Positions 20,901-32,800 of a stretch of 64,000 nt of DNA are shown in pieces. Each line of letters begins with the position of its first letter. The first letter of the stretch is position 1. The notes under the pieces are model-generated. The model ran no database searches. It had not been told where the DNA came from and was given only the letters and a program-made list of their open reading frames with translations. The position numbers and the translations under genes are program-made. Source of the stretch: Magnaporthiopsis rhizophila (Eukaryota; Ascomycota; Sordariomycetes; Magnaporthales; Magnaporthaceae); assembly GCA_003049465.1 (NCBI GenBank), contig PYSS01000111.1:62001-126000 (forward strand). Reading direction: 5' to 3'.

Positions 20901-23548
20901 GTTACCCTTTTTGGCGTTCGATCCTTATTATTCGGGGCCTGTGGCTGTTGGGTTTTTCTGCTGGTTAATGGTAATTTTTTCTATTAAATTTGTTTGATAA
21001 TCCAATTTATTAAAGGATTGTATTTTTTGAATTATGGAAGGCCTAAAATCAGGTTTTCCTTTTTTATATTTATAATGTTCAGGGTTATTTTGCAGGTTTT
21101 TTCCAAAAGTTAAAATTTGAAATGATTAATTTTAATATCGATTTTTTTTTTATTAAATATAATTGGTTTTTATTCCACTATTATAAGGTTATATGGTTCT
21201 TTTTTTTGATGCATTGGAATATTGTACTTTTTTACTGCTTTTGGTGAAAAATAGTTTTTTTGGGCTCCATAATCGATCATAATTTTTATTTTTCGTTTTT
21301 TTCAGTATATTATTGTTTTAATATATTTATATTGGTTATTAATCGTTATTGCTAAGGTTTTTGCTGGTTATTGCCTTACCTGTGCCTTATTTTTGGGTAA
21401 GCTTTTTAATTTTTTGCTTAAAACGCCTGCTTCCGGGCCTCAATTGCTTTTATCGATCGGGCAAACCTATCCGTTCAGGCCTTTGCTTTTTTTTTCATAT
21501 ATACCTTGCATTTCGGTTTTCTGCATATCTGGTATATAAGGATTTTTGTTAAGCATATTATAGGGTATGCTGGTAATGGTTCGAAGGTTATTGCAAAACT
21601 TTTATAACCTATTCTTGCTATTTATTATTTCGGAAATTGGTATTTTTGTTATGGGTATCGTACTGGTCCCTTTTTTTTTTTTGCAGGAAAAAATCGTATT
21701 TTAGTTTTTTAGCCATGTATTACCAGCAATTATTATATAAGCATTTGGTTTAAAAAAGCTTATTATAATAGCCCGCATTAGGGTTTATATTTTTGTAATT
21801 TAACGCATATAGCTGTGCTAGCCGTTGGTTCAGGTTTGGAATATCCTCAAATAGTGCCCCGTAATAAATAATTAATTGGTTATCCTTTAACTAATCCAGG
21901 GGTTTTTTTTTATTATTTTGCGCCGGTTTTTTGCGCATTAAATTACTAATAGGTTTGGGCTGATCCCAAAACCATTAATTTATTTCCAAAAACCTGAATA
22001 AGGTATATATTTTCCGTATTTCCTTTTTGGTTATAGGGGGTTATTTTTCTATATCGATTAGTTGCTGATCAAGTTTTTGCTGAAATTTTTTAAAATTAAT
22101 AATATATTATTATTATTATTCACCAAATCCTTTATTATTAAGGCCCGCTTTTATAATTCCCCTAAATTTTATTAAGTTTAATCTTTTTTTTTAAACTTAT
22201 ATTAAATATGTTTGGCCTAAAAATTGTTCCATTTTTTTATTTGCGCTTAAATTTTCCTCGGAATTATTAATTGAGGTGTTCGATACATTTTTGTATTGGG
22301 CTAATTTTTTAAATTTTTTCGAGATATGCGTTGCTGTGCTATCCTTTTTTTTGGATATTATGAAATTAATGGTTACCCCAACCTTTCCTTTATTATTAAT
22401 CCGGAGTTGGTCGACCCGTTATATTATAGCAATTTATCATTTTGGGTAATACCCTATAATATTTTTATTAAAATAATAAACCATATAATTTTTGTTAAAA
22501 TAATAAATTTAATTAAATAATGCTTTAAAATATAGGTTTTTTCTTTTGTTTATTATATTACCCTGGGTGAGGCCAGAATTATAGGTTCGTATTTTTTTGG
22601 CGCGCCTTTTTGGTAAAGGATAGCCATTTGTCGGTTTTTTTGCGGACAGTTTTTTTTAATATGTTTTTTTTTTATATTTGAAATATTTCCCATTTTTTAG
22701 GTTTTTAAATCTGATATATTTTTATTTTTTTTGCTGGTGTATAATTTTAGCGCTAAAATTTATAGGTTCAAAATATATACCGTAAACCGTGGATTATTAT
22801 TATTTTGCCTTTTTTTTGTTGGTTTTATTATTTTGCGCTATTGGTTTGGTTTGCTAAATTTTTTTCTCGAAGCAATATTTGTATAATTTATTACTAATAT
22901 AAACAGTTATAATAATATAATTAATGAAATTTTCAGGTTATTCCTGTTTAAATAGCTTATTTTTTATATTATTTTTTAGCTTTTAATAAAATTAAATTAT
23001 TTTGGTATTTTTTGTCCAATTAAATTTATTAATCAGTTGTTGGAATTTAAAGATATAGATTAATACGGGGCCTTTTTGCCAAAGCTAAAGCAATTTTTTT
23101 TTAATTACCCGTTTTTTATCGATTTGTTCGAAAATTTTGGCAACCTTTTTTCCGAATTTTTCGAAATTGGCAAATATCAGTTTGGTTTTTTTTTTGGATT
23201 TATTATGCCCTTTTAGGTAATTAAATTAAAAGGGTTTAATTAATTTTTAACCTTATTATCCAGGTGCATAGCTATATAAGCAATTTTTTGCTTTTCCCGT
23301 TAAAAATAATCTTGATAAAACAAAAAATACCCCTTATACTCGGTCAGGAACATTTTAATTTTGCCTTTTTTTTTATTATATTTATTAGGCAAGGGGAATT
23401 TGTAAAATTTAACAGTAATATAAGGTTTGGTTTAAGCTTTTTTAAATTTTTTAATTTTTATAATAAATATTTGCATAACCGCCGAAAAATTATTATATAA
23501 TTTGCTAGCGATGGTAATATTTTCGGATTTTTTGCCTGCGGTTAATAT
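17975..23548 (-). pseudogene. E2 gag-pol polyprotein, RIP-degraded
   Basis: Minus-strand gag-pol relic. A chromodomain is readable at about 18030-18195 (EIEKILNKK, then HYLVK with the following Trp turned into a stop). The integrase core is at 18833-19111, including the segment FTKYAIYLPF. RT with YLDN at the YLDD position lies at 20053-20262. The gag start is inferred at 23548, where ATG has become ATA. It has many stops throughout. Confidence 0.88.
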
Positions 23549-23599
23549 AATTGTTATTGCTCGTTATTTTCGGTAAATATTAAACAGGATCAATTAAAA

Positions 23600-24097
23600 T
23601 GTTATAAATGGTTTTTTGCTTTTAGGGTAAAATATATTAGGAAAGGTGCTAAGCAGTAATATTTTTATAAGGTTGCTTATATTAGGATTAGGATAATAAT
23701 AAAAGTTTCGATTGTTTGCCCAAAAAAGTGCCCTGGAGCTAATTTAAATTAATTAATACCAAGGCCTTAATTAAAATTATTTAATATAATAAAAAACCCT
23801 TGCCTTATATATTTATGATCCTTTTTTATTTTGTTTGTACCGATTTTTGGATTTGTTGTTTTGTTACAAATTCATAAAGTTTTGGATTTGTTGTTTTGTT
23901 ACAGATCTATAGATTTTTGGATCTGTTGCTTTGTTACAGATCTATAAAGCCTGATTAGGTAAGCGCCCAATTACGTAATTTTTTTGCGTAGCCTGGCCTT
24001 AGTTATTCGGCCCCTGGCCTTTATGACTGCGGGGTAAAGGCGTTCTGCTGGGGGTTAGCCCCAGCCCTTCTGTCCCCTGCCAGCTGTGGTCGTAACA
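23600..24097 (-). repeat. E2 5' LTR (right copy)
   Basis: 498 bp. The outer 130 bp (from about 23970) are GC-rich and end in an intact GTCGTAACA, while the inner part is heavily C-to-T/G-to-A mutated: the mirror image of the left LTR. Confidence 0.95.
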
Positions 24098-24102
24098 GGG
24101 CA

Positions 24103-24722
24103 ACCCCCGTAGCCGAAACGCATTCGATAAAAAAGGTCCAGGTGCAAGATCCAGGCTCTTTCCGTTATAAAGGCCGGGCCTTTGCAAGGCCTAGAACAAG
24201 CCCGTTGCCCGTCTTGCCCTTTTGCAGGCCCCCCTCGTCAGCGTTGTACGTATTTTCCGGCTTGATCCCGGCCACCTCCGGTATCTGCAAACGCTCCCAC
24301 CATTGCTTTATTGTTACAGTTGTAGCCCCTTTAATGCGTGCAGCCTCTATGCGCCGGCCCCTTCCGGTACGGATCTCCGGATATCGGCCCAAAAAGCCAC
24401 GAATCCAGTGCTTCCCGAGGGGCTGGGAGGCACCCCCTTGCCGGAGGATCTCTTGCGCAAAAAACCGGACTTTTGCATGCGTTGGCGGGAGCCCTAAGGA
24501 GGCCTATAGCAAAATCCAGTCAGCTAAGCGCTTCTCCTGCTCCGGGGCTATCCTCTGATAGGGCTCTTGTGATTGCCCGATAGGTAGGGCGCCTTTTAAA
24601 CGGTCTTGCAGGGTCGACTTAGGTATCCCATAGGTCCGGGCAGCCTTCCGGATTCCGACCCTCGCGTGCACCGCGGCGACGGCTCGTTCGATATCTTCTT
24701 CCGTATACTGTTTTTCTGGCAT
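24103..24722 (-). pseudogene. pogo transposase, N-terminal half (copy 1)
   Basis: Starts MPEKQYTEEDIERAV at 24722, a Pipsqueak/CENP-B-type helix-turn-helix (IRKAARTYGIPKSTLQDRL) that would bind the terminal repeats. After a frameshift near 24450-24500 it continues to the first catalytic Asp in NADEGGLQKGKTGNG (24165-24392). E2 separates it from the rest of the DDE domain at 15839-16824. Confidence 0.85.
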
Positions 24723-25016
24723 TTCAGCATTCGAATGCAGCAAAAAGTAAGGAAAACGGATCAAAATTGATGGAATCCCGTAGAATTGAAGTACGCGCGA
24801 TGATCGTGGCTGTGGGGCTACAGAGTGGCCGGACTGGGGAGTGGCCGGACAGGGGGTGCACTGACTTACCCTGGCTAGTAGCCTTTTAGGCCCGATTTTG
24901 GGTGTTCCGTGAAAACATTTAAATAAAGGGGAACCTAGTAATTGTTGGAAAGCACGCGTTGGAAAGCAGGACTGACGAATTCTGCGGTTAAACAGTGGTA
25001 ATAATAGAATTTAGGG

Positions 25017-25290
25017 CTAGTCAAGCGTACTAGGAGGCCCTAAGGGGTCCGGTGGCGGCAGGTCGTTCTCGAACGCGAACGCACGCTGCTGCTGGTACTG
25101 CTTGGCTCTTTCCTCCTTCACGGCGGGGGCCCGTTCTTTGATGTAGTTGGGGTACGTCGGCACGCAGCAAAGCGCCAGTGCGGCCGTTTTGGACTTTTGG
25201 CTCCTCCAAATATCATCGAAGGTGCCTAGAAGCTTATGGTTTTTTTCGTGCCCATTTAAAGGCCACTACATCCTACATATTCCCGCAGCC
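25017..25290 (-). pseudogene. C-terminal fragment of an unrecognised protein
   Basis: The minus-strand frame reads NGHEKNHKLLGTFDDIW, then TYPNYIKERAPAVKEERAKQ and a proline-rich end to a TAG at 25017-25019. It is acidic/basic mixed and helical in character. An in-frame TAG stands where upstream homology would continue, and pogo copy 2 begins 80 bp further on, so it is probably the last exon of a gene cut off by that insertion. I do not recognise the family. Confidence 0.45.
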
Positions 25291-25368
25291 ATTATTTTTA
25301 TAGCCTTTCCGTCCCGTTGCACGATTCGTTACGTCCCTGTCAGTATCAATCAGGGAGGGGCGACATTA

Positions 25369-27226
25369 AGTCAGTGCACCCCCTGTCGGCCACCCCCCCC
25401 AACGGCCACCTCAAACGGGCCCACTGCCTCAGATCTGGCCACATCTTCAACTCGCCACAAATCTCGCAATTCTGATCCGTTTTCTATACTTTTTACTGCA
25501 ATCCAATACCTATATACCAGAGAAACAATACACCGAAGAAGACGTCGAACGGGCCGTCGAGGCCGTGCAGGCCAAGGTCCCTATCTCAAGGGCCGCCCAA
25601 CTTTATGGCATACCAAGGACCATTTTACGCCGGCGTTTAACAGGGTCCGTACCTGTCCGATAATTTTAAAAATAAAATTAATGGATACCTCCGGAGCAGG
25701 AGAAGCGCTTAGCAGATTGGGTGCTTTTTTAGGCCTTTCTGGGGCTCCCACCGATATATGCAGAGGTCCGGTTTTTTGCGCAAAAAATCCTATGTTAACG
25801 GGGAAACCTCCAGCTTTTAGGGAAGCACTGGATATGCGGTTTTTTAGGTCGATATCCGGAGATTTTTACCGGAAGAATGTGGTGCATAAAATTTGTATAC
25901 GTTAAAAATGCTATTATTATTATAATAAAAAAGTGGTGGGCATGCCTGCAGGTTTCGGGGGTGGCCCAAATAAAGCCGGAAAATATATATAATACTAATA
26001 AAAAGGGCCTGCAAAAGGGCAAGACGGGTAACGGGCTTGTTTTAGGCCTTATAAAGGCCTGGCCTTTGCAAAAAAAAAAGCCCGGAACCCGCATTTGAAC
26101 CTTTTTTATCAAATGTATCTCGGCCACAGGGGTTACCCTTTTTCTGCTTATTATATTTAAAAGGAAAAATGTGCAAAAATAATGGTTTTTAAAGGATTTA
26201 GGCCCTTTTAAAAGCTGGGAATTTATTATAACAGATAACGGGTAAATTATTAATAATACTGAAATTAAATGGTTACAAAAAATTTTCCTCCCGGATATTT
26301 AACCCCCTATTTTTGCACCATATCTTTTGATACTGAATAATTATAAATCTTATATAACCAAAAAATTTATATTTTTTTATTTGTAAAATAATATTTATTT
26401 ATTATATTTGCCTATTTATACCTTTTATATTTTATAACCTTTGGATTTATCCATTTTCAGCCCTTTCAAATATGCTTACTGCTAAAAATTAAAATTCCAA
26501 ACTTTATTTACCCGTTTTATAATAATAAAAAAGTGTTAATTTTTAATAACCTATGCTTATGCACGCACCAAAATTTTTACCCCTTATATAATTGCGTTAG
26601 GGTGGCGGGTAACGGACTTTTGGCTATACAATCCGCTTAAACCGCTTATAAACCGGCTTTTGCTTAAAAATTCCAACCGAAACGGCCGGCGATCCGCAAT
26701 TTAACAATTTGCTAAAAATAATAAGGCCAAAAAACATTTAAAAATCCTTTTCCGGCTGTCCCAAATTAGCTGGAAAATTTCCAAACGAAACCGAGACCTA
26801 GCCACCCAAATCAGTATTTTCCAGGGCCGGACCCCGCAAAATCCCACAGCCCGGCTTTTTCTCCGGAAAGTGCAAAAAGGATATGAAATACGCAAATTTG
26901 AATTGGTTACGGCCCAGCAAAAAATTAGGCAGTTAAAGGCCGAATTAGAGGCGTAACACCTTTGCAAAAAAAAAAGGGTTGTGCCAGACCCAAACCAGGC
27001 TTTTATGGATATACGCCAAATTGCACAGGCAAGGGGTGAGGCTATAAAAGTGGATAAAAGTGCATCTGAAAGCGCGGAAAATTTTGATCAGGAATTAGTA
27101 CACTTTTGCATCGTGGTTGGTTAAATAAAGGTAGATATTTGCAGTTGAATATACCGGGGTTAGTGGTGCAATGGGCCTTGGCCAGGTGGCTGTTATGGGG
27201 GGTGGCCGATTTGGGGTGCATTAATT
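25369..27226 (+). mobile_element. pogo-type DNA transposon, copy 2 (full length)
   Basis: 1858 bp with terminal repeats starting AGTCAGTGCACCCC on the left and, inverted, AATTAATGCACCCC on the right; the differences are C-to-T/G-to-A. TA duplications lie at 25367-25368 and 27227-27228. The length matches copy 1 (1856 bp) without its LTR insertion. The right two-thirds are more RIP-mutated than the first 300 bp. Confidence 0.9.
25514..27124 (+). pseudogene. pogo transposase (copy 2), RIP-degraded
   Basis: The reading frame spans 1611 bp (537 codons) from an ATA at the position of the ATG of copy 1 to a TAA, in phase throughout but with many stops. The N-terminal helix-turn-helix (EKQYTEEDVERAVEAVQ, then AAQLYGIPRT) is clean. 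In the DDE domain the second Asp is lost in the mutated FAPYLLILNNYKSYIT (copy 1 has DGHGSH), and the third remains in PLDLSIFSPF. The tail ends FDQELVHFCIVVG. It is a good template for the ancestral 536-aa protein. Confidence 0.85.
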
Positions 27227-27230
27227 TAAA

Positions 27231-27460
27231 GTAAAAGCGGTGAAAAAAAGGCAGTGGGGCAAAGGCGGTAAAGCATATATAATAAAATAAAAGCGGTCAA
27301 ATAAAATAATGGGGTAATTGTGGTAAAAAAATAATAAAGCAAAGGCGGTAAAGCAAGGTGGTAAAGCAAAGATAATAAAATAAAGGCGGTAAAATAAAAA
27401 CTGTGGAGTAAAAACGGTGAAATAAAAGCAGCGAAATAAAGGCGGTAAAGAAAAGAACGT
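27231..27460. repeat. 14-bp minisatellite (AGGCGGTAAAGAAA family), locus 1
   Basis: About 15 degenerate copies of a 14-bp unit such as AGGCGGTAAAATAA. The same unit occurs at 46150-46210 (reverse orientation), 62640-62700 and 63050-63200. It lies directly against the right end of pogo copy 2. Open frames across it (Leu/Phe/Ala-rich on the minus strand) are repeat artefacts. Confidence 0.85.
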
Positions 27461-27785
27461 ATTGGTAAGCCTGGTAATCGGCCCATAACCTATTGGCTAT
27501 TAAGGCCCTGTACCGGCCCCAAAAGTTGTGCCCATCTCCCGCCCTCGCCTCATAGCCTCCTTTTTAACTTAAGCCCTTTCGGAGGGCATTTTCTTTACTA
27601 ATCCTGGTCCGTTCGGGGCCGGAATTGGATACTAAAATTGCCCTAAATTTTTTTTTCATAATGAAATTATCAGGCCCGTAACGGCTAATACCATATCGAC
27701 TTGTAAGCGGAGATGGAAGCCAGAAAGGGTGCTTTTCGTAACGATCTGGGCGAAAACCAAACCCATACCGTCAGGACCCACGCGG
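27461..27785. other. Unassigned
   Basis: Mixed composition with no domain recognised. It may hold the decayed 3' part of the Myb/SANT-like gene to its right. Confidence 0.3.
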
Positions 27786-28529
27786 TTAATAATCGTCAAA
27801 ATGCATCAGGCGTACGCCGAGCACCAGAATCCCCTTCCTTTTTCTCCTTAAAATAGGATTTTCGTTTGTAGCACTAATCAATAATATACCCTTTTGGTCC
27901 CGTCTATAACCCTGGCCGAAACAATACTTTCTTATAACTCCACCAAAACAGGTTTTCCAATTACAAAAATACACTTGTTCGAACCGCCTCAATTACGCCC
28001 ACAAGTTCAGCTGCTCGTTTTGCACCAGATTTATTATCGTTTCCCTATTTTCCAGGTTATTTAACCACCAGTGAGCTATTCTTTCCTCCTGTTTAAAGGT
28101 CCGGATTAATTACCGCTTAATCCGGCCTGATAAGACGTCCTACGGGTATTTTAGCAATTCTTTTATAGCTTATATCCAAGGCCCGTGCCTTAACCAACGC
28201 TTATAAGGCGCCCGACCGGCCAGGGAGGACCTTGCATTAAAGGGGTTAAATCCCAGTTAGGCTCTGATCCGGCTCGAGCCAGCATTTGTGCAACCTCCGA
28301 AAGGCGATCTCCGACGTGCAATTGGGCCTCCGCTACCGTAAGGTGCCCGGCCTTACCAGAGGGCCGTTTTCCGCGGCCTTCCCTGGCCTGCCAGACGCTT
28401 TGTAAGCGTTAGGCGGCTGTGGCGATCCGCTCCCCTATCGCCCAATTGCCGGCAAAGGCGGCCTTGTGGAGGTCCGGGCGGAAAAAAGGCCTTCTACGCA
28501 TCCAACGGAAGGCAGGCCGGATCGAGAGG
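27786..28529 (-). pseudogene. Myb/SANT-like DNA-binding protein, C-terminal part
   Basis: The minus-strand peptide continues directly from 43086-43190 on the far side of E4: EVFLSIRPAFRWMRRRPFF, then DLHKAAFAGNWAIGERIATA. The joined segment (VNPVTGLYLASDQAW before the split) has the pattern of the Myb/SANT-like domain: a hydrophobic start, a Trp, a second aromatic cluster near FRW, then a D-L ... F-x-G-x-x-A-x-G motif. Downstream the frame is Ala/Arg/Gln-rich with stops and cannot be assigned. The identification rests on pattern only, so DNA binding is inferred. Confidence 0.55.
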
Positions 28530-28534
28530 AACAC

Positions 28535-28678
28535 TGTTACAAACGGTTCTCTGCTCCTAGGGTAGGGTACGCTAGGAGAGGTGCTGAGCAGTAATGTTTC
28601 CACAAGGTCGCTTATGCTGGGACTAGGGTAGTAACAGAGGTCTCGATTGCTTGCCCAAGGGGGTGCCCTGGAGCTAAC
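28535..28678 (-). repeat. E4 3' LTR, first 144 bp (before E3)
   Basis: This outer end of the left LTR is nearly unmutated, whereas the same 144 bp in the right LTR (42583-42726) carry about 40 C-to-T or G-to-A changes by my hand count. It ends in CTAAC, the target of E3. Confidence 0.95.
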
Positions 28679-29176
28679 TGTTACAAACGGTTCTCTGCTC
28701 CTAGGGTAGGGTACGCTAGGAAACGTGCTGAGCAGTAATATTTCCACAAGATTGCTTGTGCTAGGATTAGGATAATAACAAAGGTTTCGATTATTTGCCC
28801 AAAGGGGTGCCCTGGAGCTAATTTAGATTAACTAATACCAAAGCCTTAGTTAAAATTATCTAATATAATAAAAAATCCTTACCTTATATACCCGTAACCC
28901 TTTTTTATTTTGTTTGTACCAATTTTTGGATTTATTACTTTGTTATAAATCCATAAAATTTTGGATCTATTATTTTATTACAAATTTACAAATTTTTGAA
29001 TTTATTATTTTATTACAGATCCATAAAACCTGATTAAATAAACGCCCAATTATATAATTTTTTTGCATAACCTGGCTTTAATTATTTGGCCCCTGGCTTT
29101 TATAACTGCAAAATAAAAACGTTCTGCTAAGGGTTAGCCCTAGCCCTTTTATCCCTTGCCAATTATAATTATAATA
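28679..29176 (-). repeat. E3 3' LTR (left copy)
   Basis: 498 bp. The first 70 bp are GC-containing, then decay into A and T. The U3 unit triplet is visible at about 28920-29035. Confidence 0.95.
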
Positions 29177-29289
29177 TCAGGTTTTCTTTTTTAAGCCAAA
29201 ATTTTTTGGCCATATTTATAGCCCTATTTTTCTGTTAATAATAAATATTTTTTTTTTTCACCAATTTCTGTTTCTTTTTTTTTAACAAA

Positions 29290-29813
29290 ATATTTGGTCG
29301 GGTACAAAAATATTATTTTGTTAAAAAAATCTTTTACCGCAAAAAGCTTTTGGCCATTATTTTTTTTTATTTTTTTAATATGCTTTTTTATTTTTATTAT
29401 AAATTTTTCGGTTGGTTTTTCTGTACAGCTTCCTTTTAGGATTTTTTTTAATACGTAAAATGCTTTTGCATTAATCGTTTTGATTATAACGTTTTAGGCC
29501 CTTTTTTTACCAAACTTTAGAATATTATAATTTAGTATAATAAATTAAAAGCTAAATTTAAAAAAATCAAAAAAAAATCCTTTATTTGTAATAATAAAAA
29601 CGTATATGGTTAGAAAAAATAATGCATATAGTATATCGTGAAATTAATAATATAAAAAAGCTGGAACAGGTTAAATAAAAAAAGGCCGGACAGGCAGCTG
29701 CCCAGGCTTTTGCAGCATTTTTTGCCCTATTATTCCCCGATTTTCCTCCGTTATTTCCGAGTTAGGCCAATTATAAAACCAATCCCAATTTTAATTTGCT
29801 AACCCTGCTTTAA
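29290..29813 (+). pseudogene. E3 antisense ORF, degraded
   Basis: In the conserved plus-strand position; 524 bp against 525 bp in E2 and E4, so a 1-bp loss is likely. It starts with ATA and ends CTAACCCTGCTTTAA, a variant of the common NLLVLF-stop ending. The cysteine region is the most mutated of the five. It is supported by position and by the ends. Confidence 0.5.
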
Positions 29814-29822
29814 CCGGGTAAA

Positions 29823-32800
29823 TTATTTTGGTACGGGCGTTCCGAACCGAAATTTAAATTTTGGCACTAATATTAATTTTTTACCAAAAACTTTTTATTA
29901 GTATTTTTCAAAAGCTTTTGGCGCACCTTTTAAATTTATTTCTTTTTTTCAAAATTTTTTTTTTATTTTGTACCCTGCTTATTTAACCAAATAATATTTG
30001 GTTCCGTTAATAATTTTTTTGTCCAAGATTTTTTTAATTTTATACTTTTATTTTGGGTCGATTTTTACTAATTTGTTATTTTTAAACCCTAATAATGCTG
30101 GTTTAAGCAAATTAATATAAAAAATCGGATAATTTTTTATGATTGGTAATAATTAAAATTCGTAATTAATATCAAAAACCTTTTTTAAAATTTTAAACAA
30201 TCCCAACTTTTTATGGATTAGCTTATTATTTAATTATTTTATTTTAATATTGCGTTAAAAAAGATAAACGTTATTCCTTTTTTTAAAGGTTGGTTTTTCG
30301 ATCCTTTTTTTATTGGCCTGTATAAATATATATTGTTGCAATTTTTTTAGCTTTATTTGGAGGTTTTTGTGCAGTTTGGTAAATTTTTTCACCTGTATTT
30401 CTGCTATTAAGGCATATGGTTTTGCCCTGGGTTTTTTATATACCGTAAATATATACCTGTAATTTGTATAAAACGGTATAATTCCTATACTTTTGTGCAT
30501 TAAACTGTTATATACAAATTAAGCTATAAAAAATAATTATACCCAGTTATTTTGTTTATAATTAATAAAATAATATAAATATTATTTTATGGTTTGGTTT
30601 GTTTGTTCCATTTATTTATCCATTTAAGGATAATAAATTATAAAAAAGGCATATTTCGCACTTAAGCTTATTATAAACTATTTTCAAAATTTGTTATTAA
30701 ATAATTTGTTTTGGTTTAAAATTATACATTTTAGTATTTCGTGTTCCGCAATCATATTCCGGATAAAAATATAAGCTAGGTTTATAACCTTCGCGTTTTT
30801 TTTGAACAGCAAATATATAATATATTTGGTAAATTGGTCGATTATTATTATAATACTATTATACTGAACATTTGTAAAGGATTTTTTTAATTTGGGTAAT
30901 TTTGTAACAAAATCTGCTGTAACTTTTTGCTATATTTTGCTAGGTGCTGGCAAAGGTTACAGCAATTTATAAGGTTTATACCTGTTAGCTTTATTCTTTG
31001 CACAATTCTCGCAATTTTTGATTATATTTTGTATTTTGGCATAAATTTTTATAAACCCGTAATATTACCAAAACCTTTTTCAGGTTTTAGCAACCCCCTG
31101 ATATTTATTAACCATTTGGCTATAAACCTGCTGGATTTTTTTTGGGATCCAATTTTCCTATCGGGTTATTTTGGCCAATGCCTGCTATGCCGAAACCAGG
31201 GATTTATTTAATCCTTTGGCCAAAACTGCATATATTTTTAGTGGTATATTTATTTAATAATTTGGTTAACAATTTAAAACATCCGTTTGGCTGTTTTTTG
31301 ATCCTTTTTTAACCTTAATTTGGAAATTATAATTTTAAAAAAACTGGCTTTATCGGATTTATTTTTTATTTAATGCTTGGCTAATAATAAATTATAATAG
31401 GTTTTTATAATTAATATATACCATAATTTGGTGGTTAGTTTTGCACAAATATACCTTTTATTTTTCCAAAGCTTTAATAATAGCAAAAAGCTTTTTATTA
31501 TAAATTTGATAGTTTAGCTTAGGTTTATTTAATTTTTGCGAAAAAAATGCGCAAAAGTGCAACCTTTTTTGGTCATTTTGCTGTTCTAGCTATCCTTTAA
31601 TAGCAAAATTCAATATATTAATTTCGATTTTAAAAGGTTTTTCTGGGTTTGGTATTACCAGTACCGGTATTTGGATAATAATTTTTTTTAATAATTTAAA
31701 AATTGTTTATTTTTGTATTTTTTAATAAAACTGGGTATCCGTTTTGGTAAAATCCGTAAATAATATAACTTTTTTGCTAAAATTTCGGATAAATCTTTAA
31801 TAAAAGTTTAAAAATTTTAAAAAACCTCGTATTTTTTTAACTGTGGTAAATACAGGCCAGTTTTTTATTGCCTGTACTTTTTTGGGTTCCATCCGAACTT
31901 TTTTTTGCCTAATAATAAACCCAAAAAAAATTATTTTTAGAAAGTGCCATATATATTTATCCGGGTTAACCAAAAGCTTTATATTTTGCAGCTTTTATAA
32001 TATTTTATATATGTATTATTTGTATTTTTCCAGCATTTTTGAAAAAATTAGGATATTATCCAGGTATGCAAAGGCGAAAATGTTAAAATATTTTTGTAAT
32101 ACGTGGTTAATTATTTGCTGGAATATGGCTGGTGCATTGGTAAGCCCGAAAATTATTACCAGTAATTCGAAAATTTCAAATTTGATTTAAAAAGCAGTTT
32201 TTTATTTATCCCCTTTTTTAATTTTTAGCAGGCCATAAGTTTTATATAAATTTAGGGTTATAAACCACCGGCTTTTTCCGAGTTTATCCCTAAATTTATC
32301 AATTAGGGGTAAAAAATACCGATTTTTTATTGTTTTTTGATTTAACGGATAATAATTAATATATATCCGTTTTTTTCTGTTCTTTTTGGGGATAAACAAA
32401 ATTTTATATCCCATAGGGAAATCGGAAGGTTTGGTAAGTCCCTTTCTGATTTTTTCCTCGAGCTATTCTTATAGCAACCTTTTTTATCAAGGATTTAATC
32501 GGTACAATTTCTGATATTTAAGCTATACTTCCGGTTTAAGCTTAATTTTGTGGTTAAATGGTTTATATTTTAATAATACCATTTTCAAATTTTTTTGGAA
32601 CAGTTTCCAATATTTATGGTATTTTTTAGGAACGTTTCTAAATTTTTTTTGGTGATTTTTTGTTTGTTAGGTTCGTTTGCATCCGTATTTATTAATATTT
32701 CGGTTGGTGCGGTTTGCCAGGGTTAATTGCCAAATTTTGCTACTATTACAACTGCCTTTTCTGGCATTCGTTTTTTATTATCCGGGATTTGTGGCTATTG

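Larger units (their letters stand above)
16830..24097 (-). mobile_element. E2: full-length chromovirus inside pogo copy 1
   Basis: 7268 bp with two 498-bp LTRs and the target duplication GGGCA (16825-16829, 24098-24102). It belongs to the subfamily with E3 and E4, whose U3 has three 34-36-bp units instead of the AT module of E1/E5. Coding is on the minus strand. It is heavily RIP-mutated inside, while both outer edges remain GC-rich. Because it sits in pogo copy 1, which lies behind the exonuclease gene, it is the youngest layer of that stack. Confidence 0.95.
15738..24866 (-). mobile_element. pogo-type DNA transposon (copy 1), split by E2
   Basis: Terminal inverted repeats begin A(A/G)TCAGTGCACCCCCTG and continue CCGGCCAC, flanked by the TA target duplication expected of the pogo/Tc1 superfamily (15736-15737, 24867-24868). 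Without E2 and one copy of its GGGCA duplication the element is 1856 bp. It carries one transposase on the minus strand, in two pieces. It inserted 7 bp beyond the exonuclease stop codon. A full-length relative of 1858 bp lies at 25369-27226, and a lone terminal repeat at 45904. Confidence 0.92.

Noticed and set aside
25147..25905. 252-codon plus-strand ORF
   Set aside because: It crosses the left end of pogo copy 2 and reads the transposase in the wrong frame. The real frames are the minus-strand fragment ending at 25017 and the transposase from 25514.
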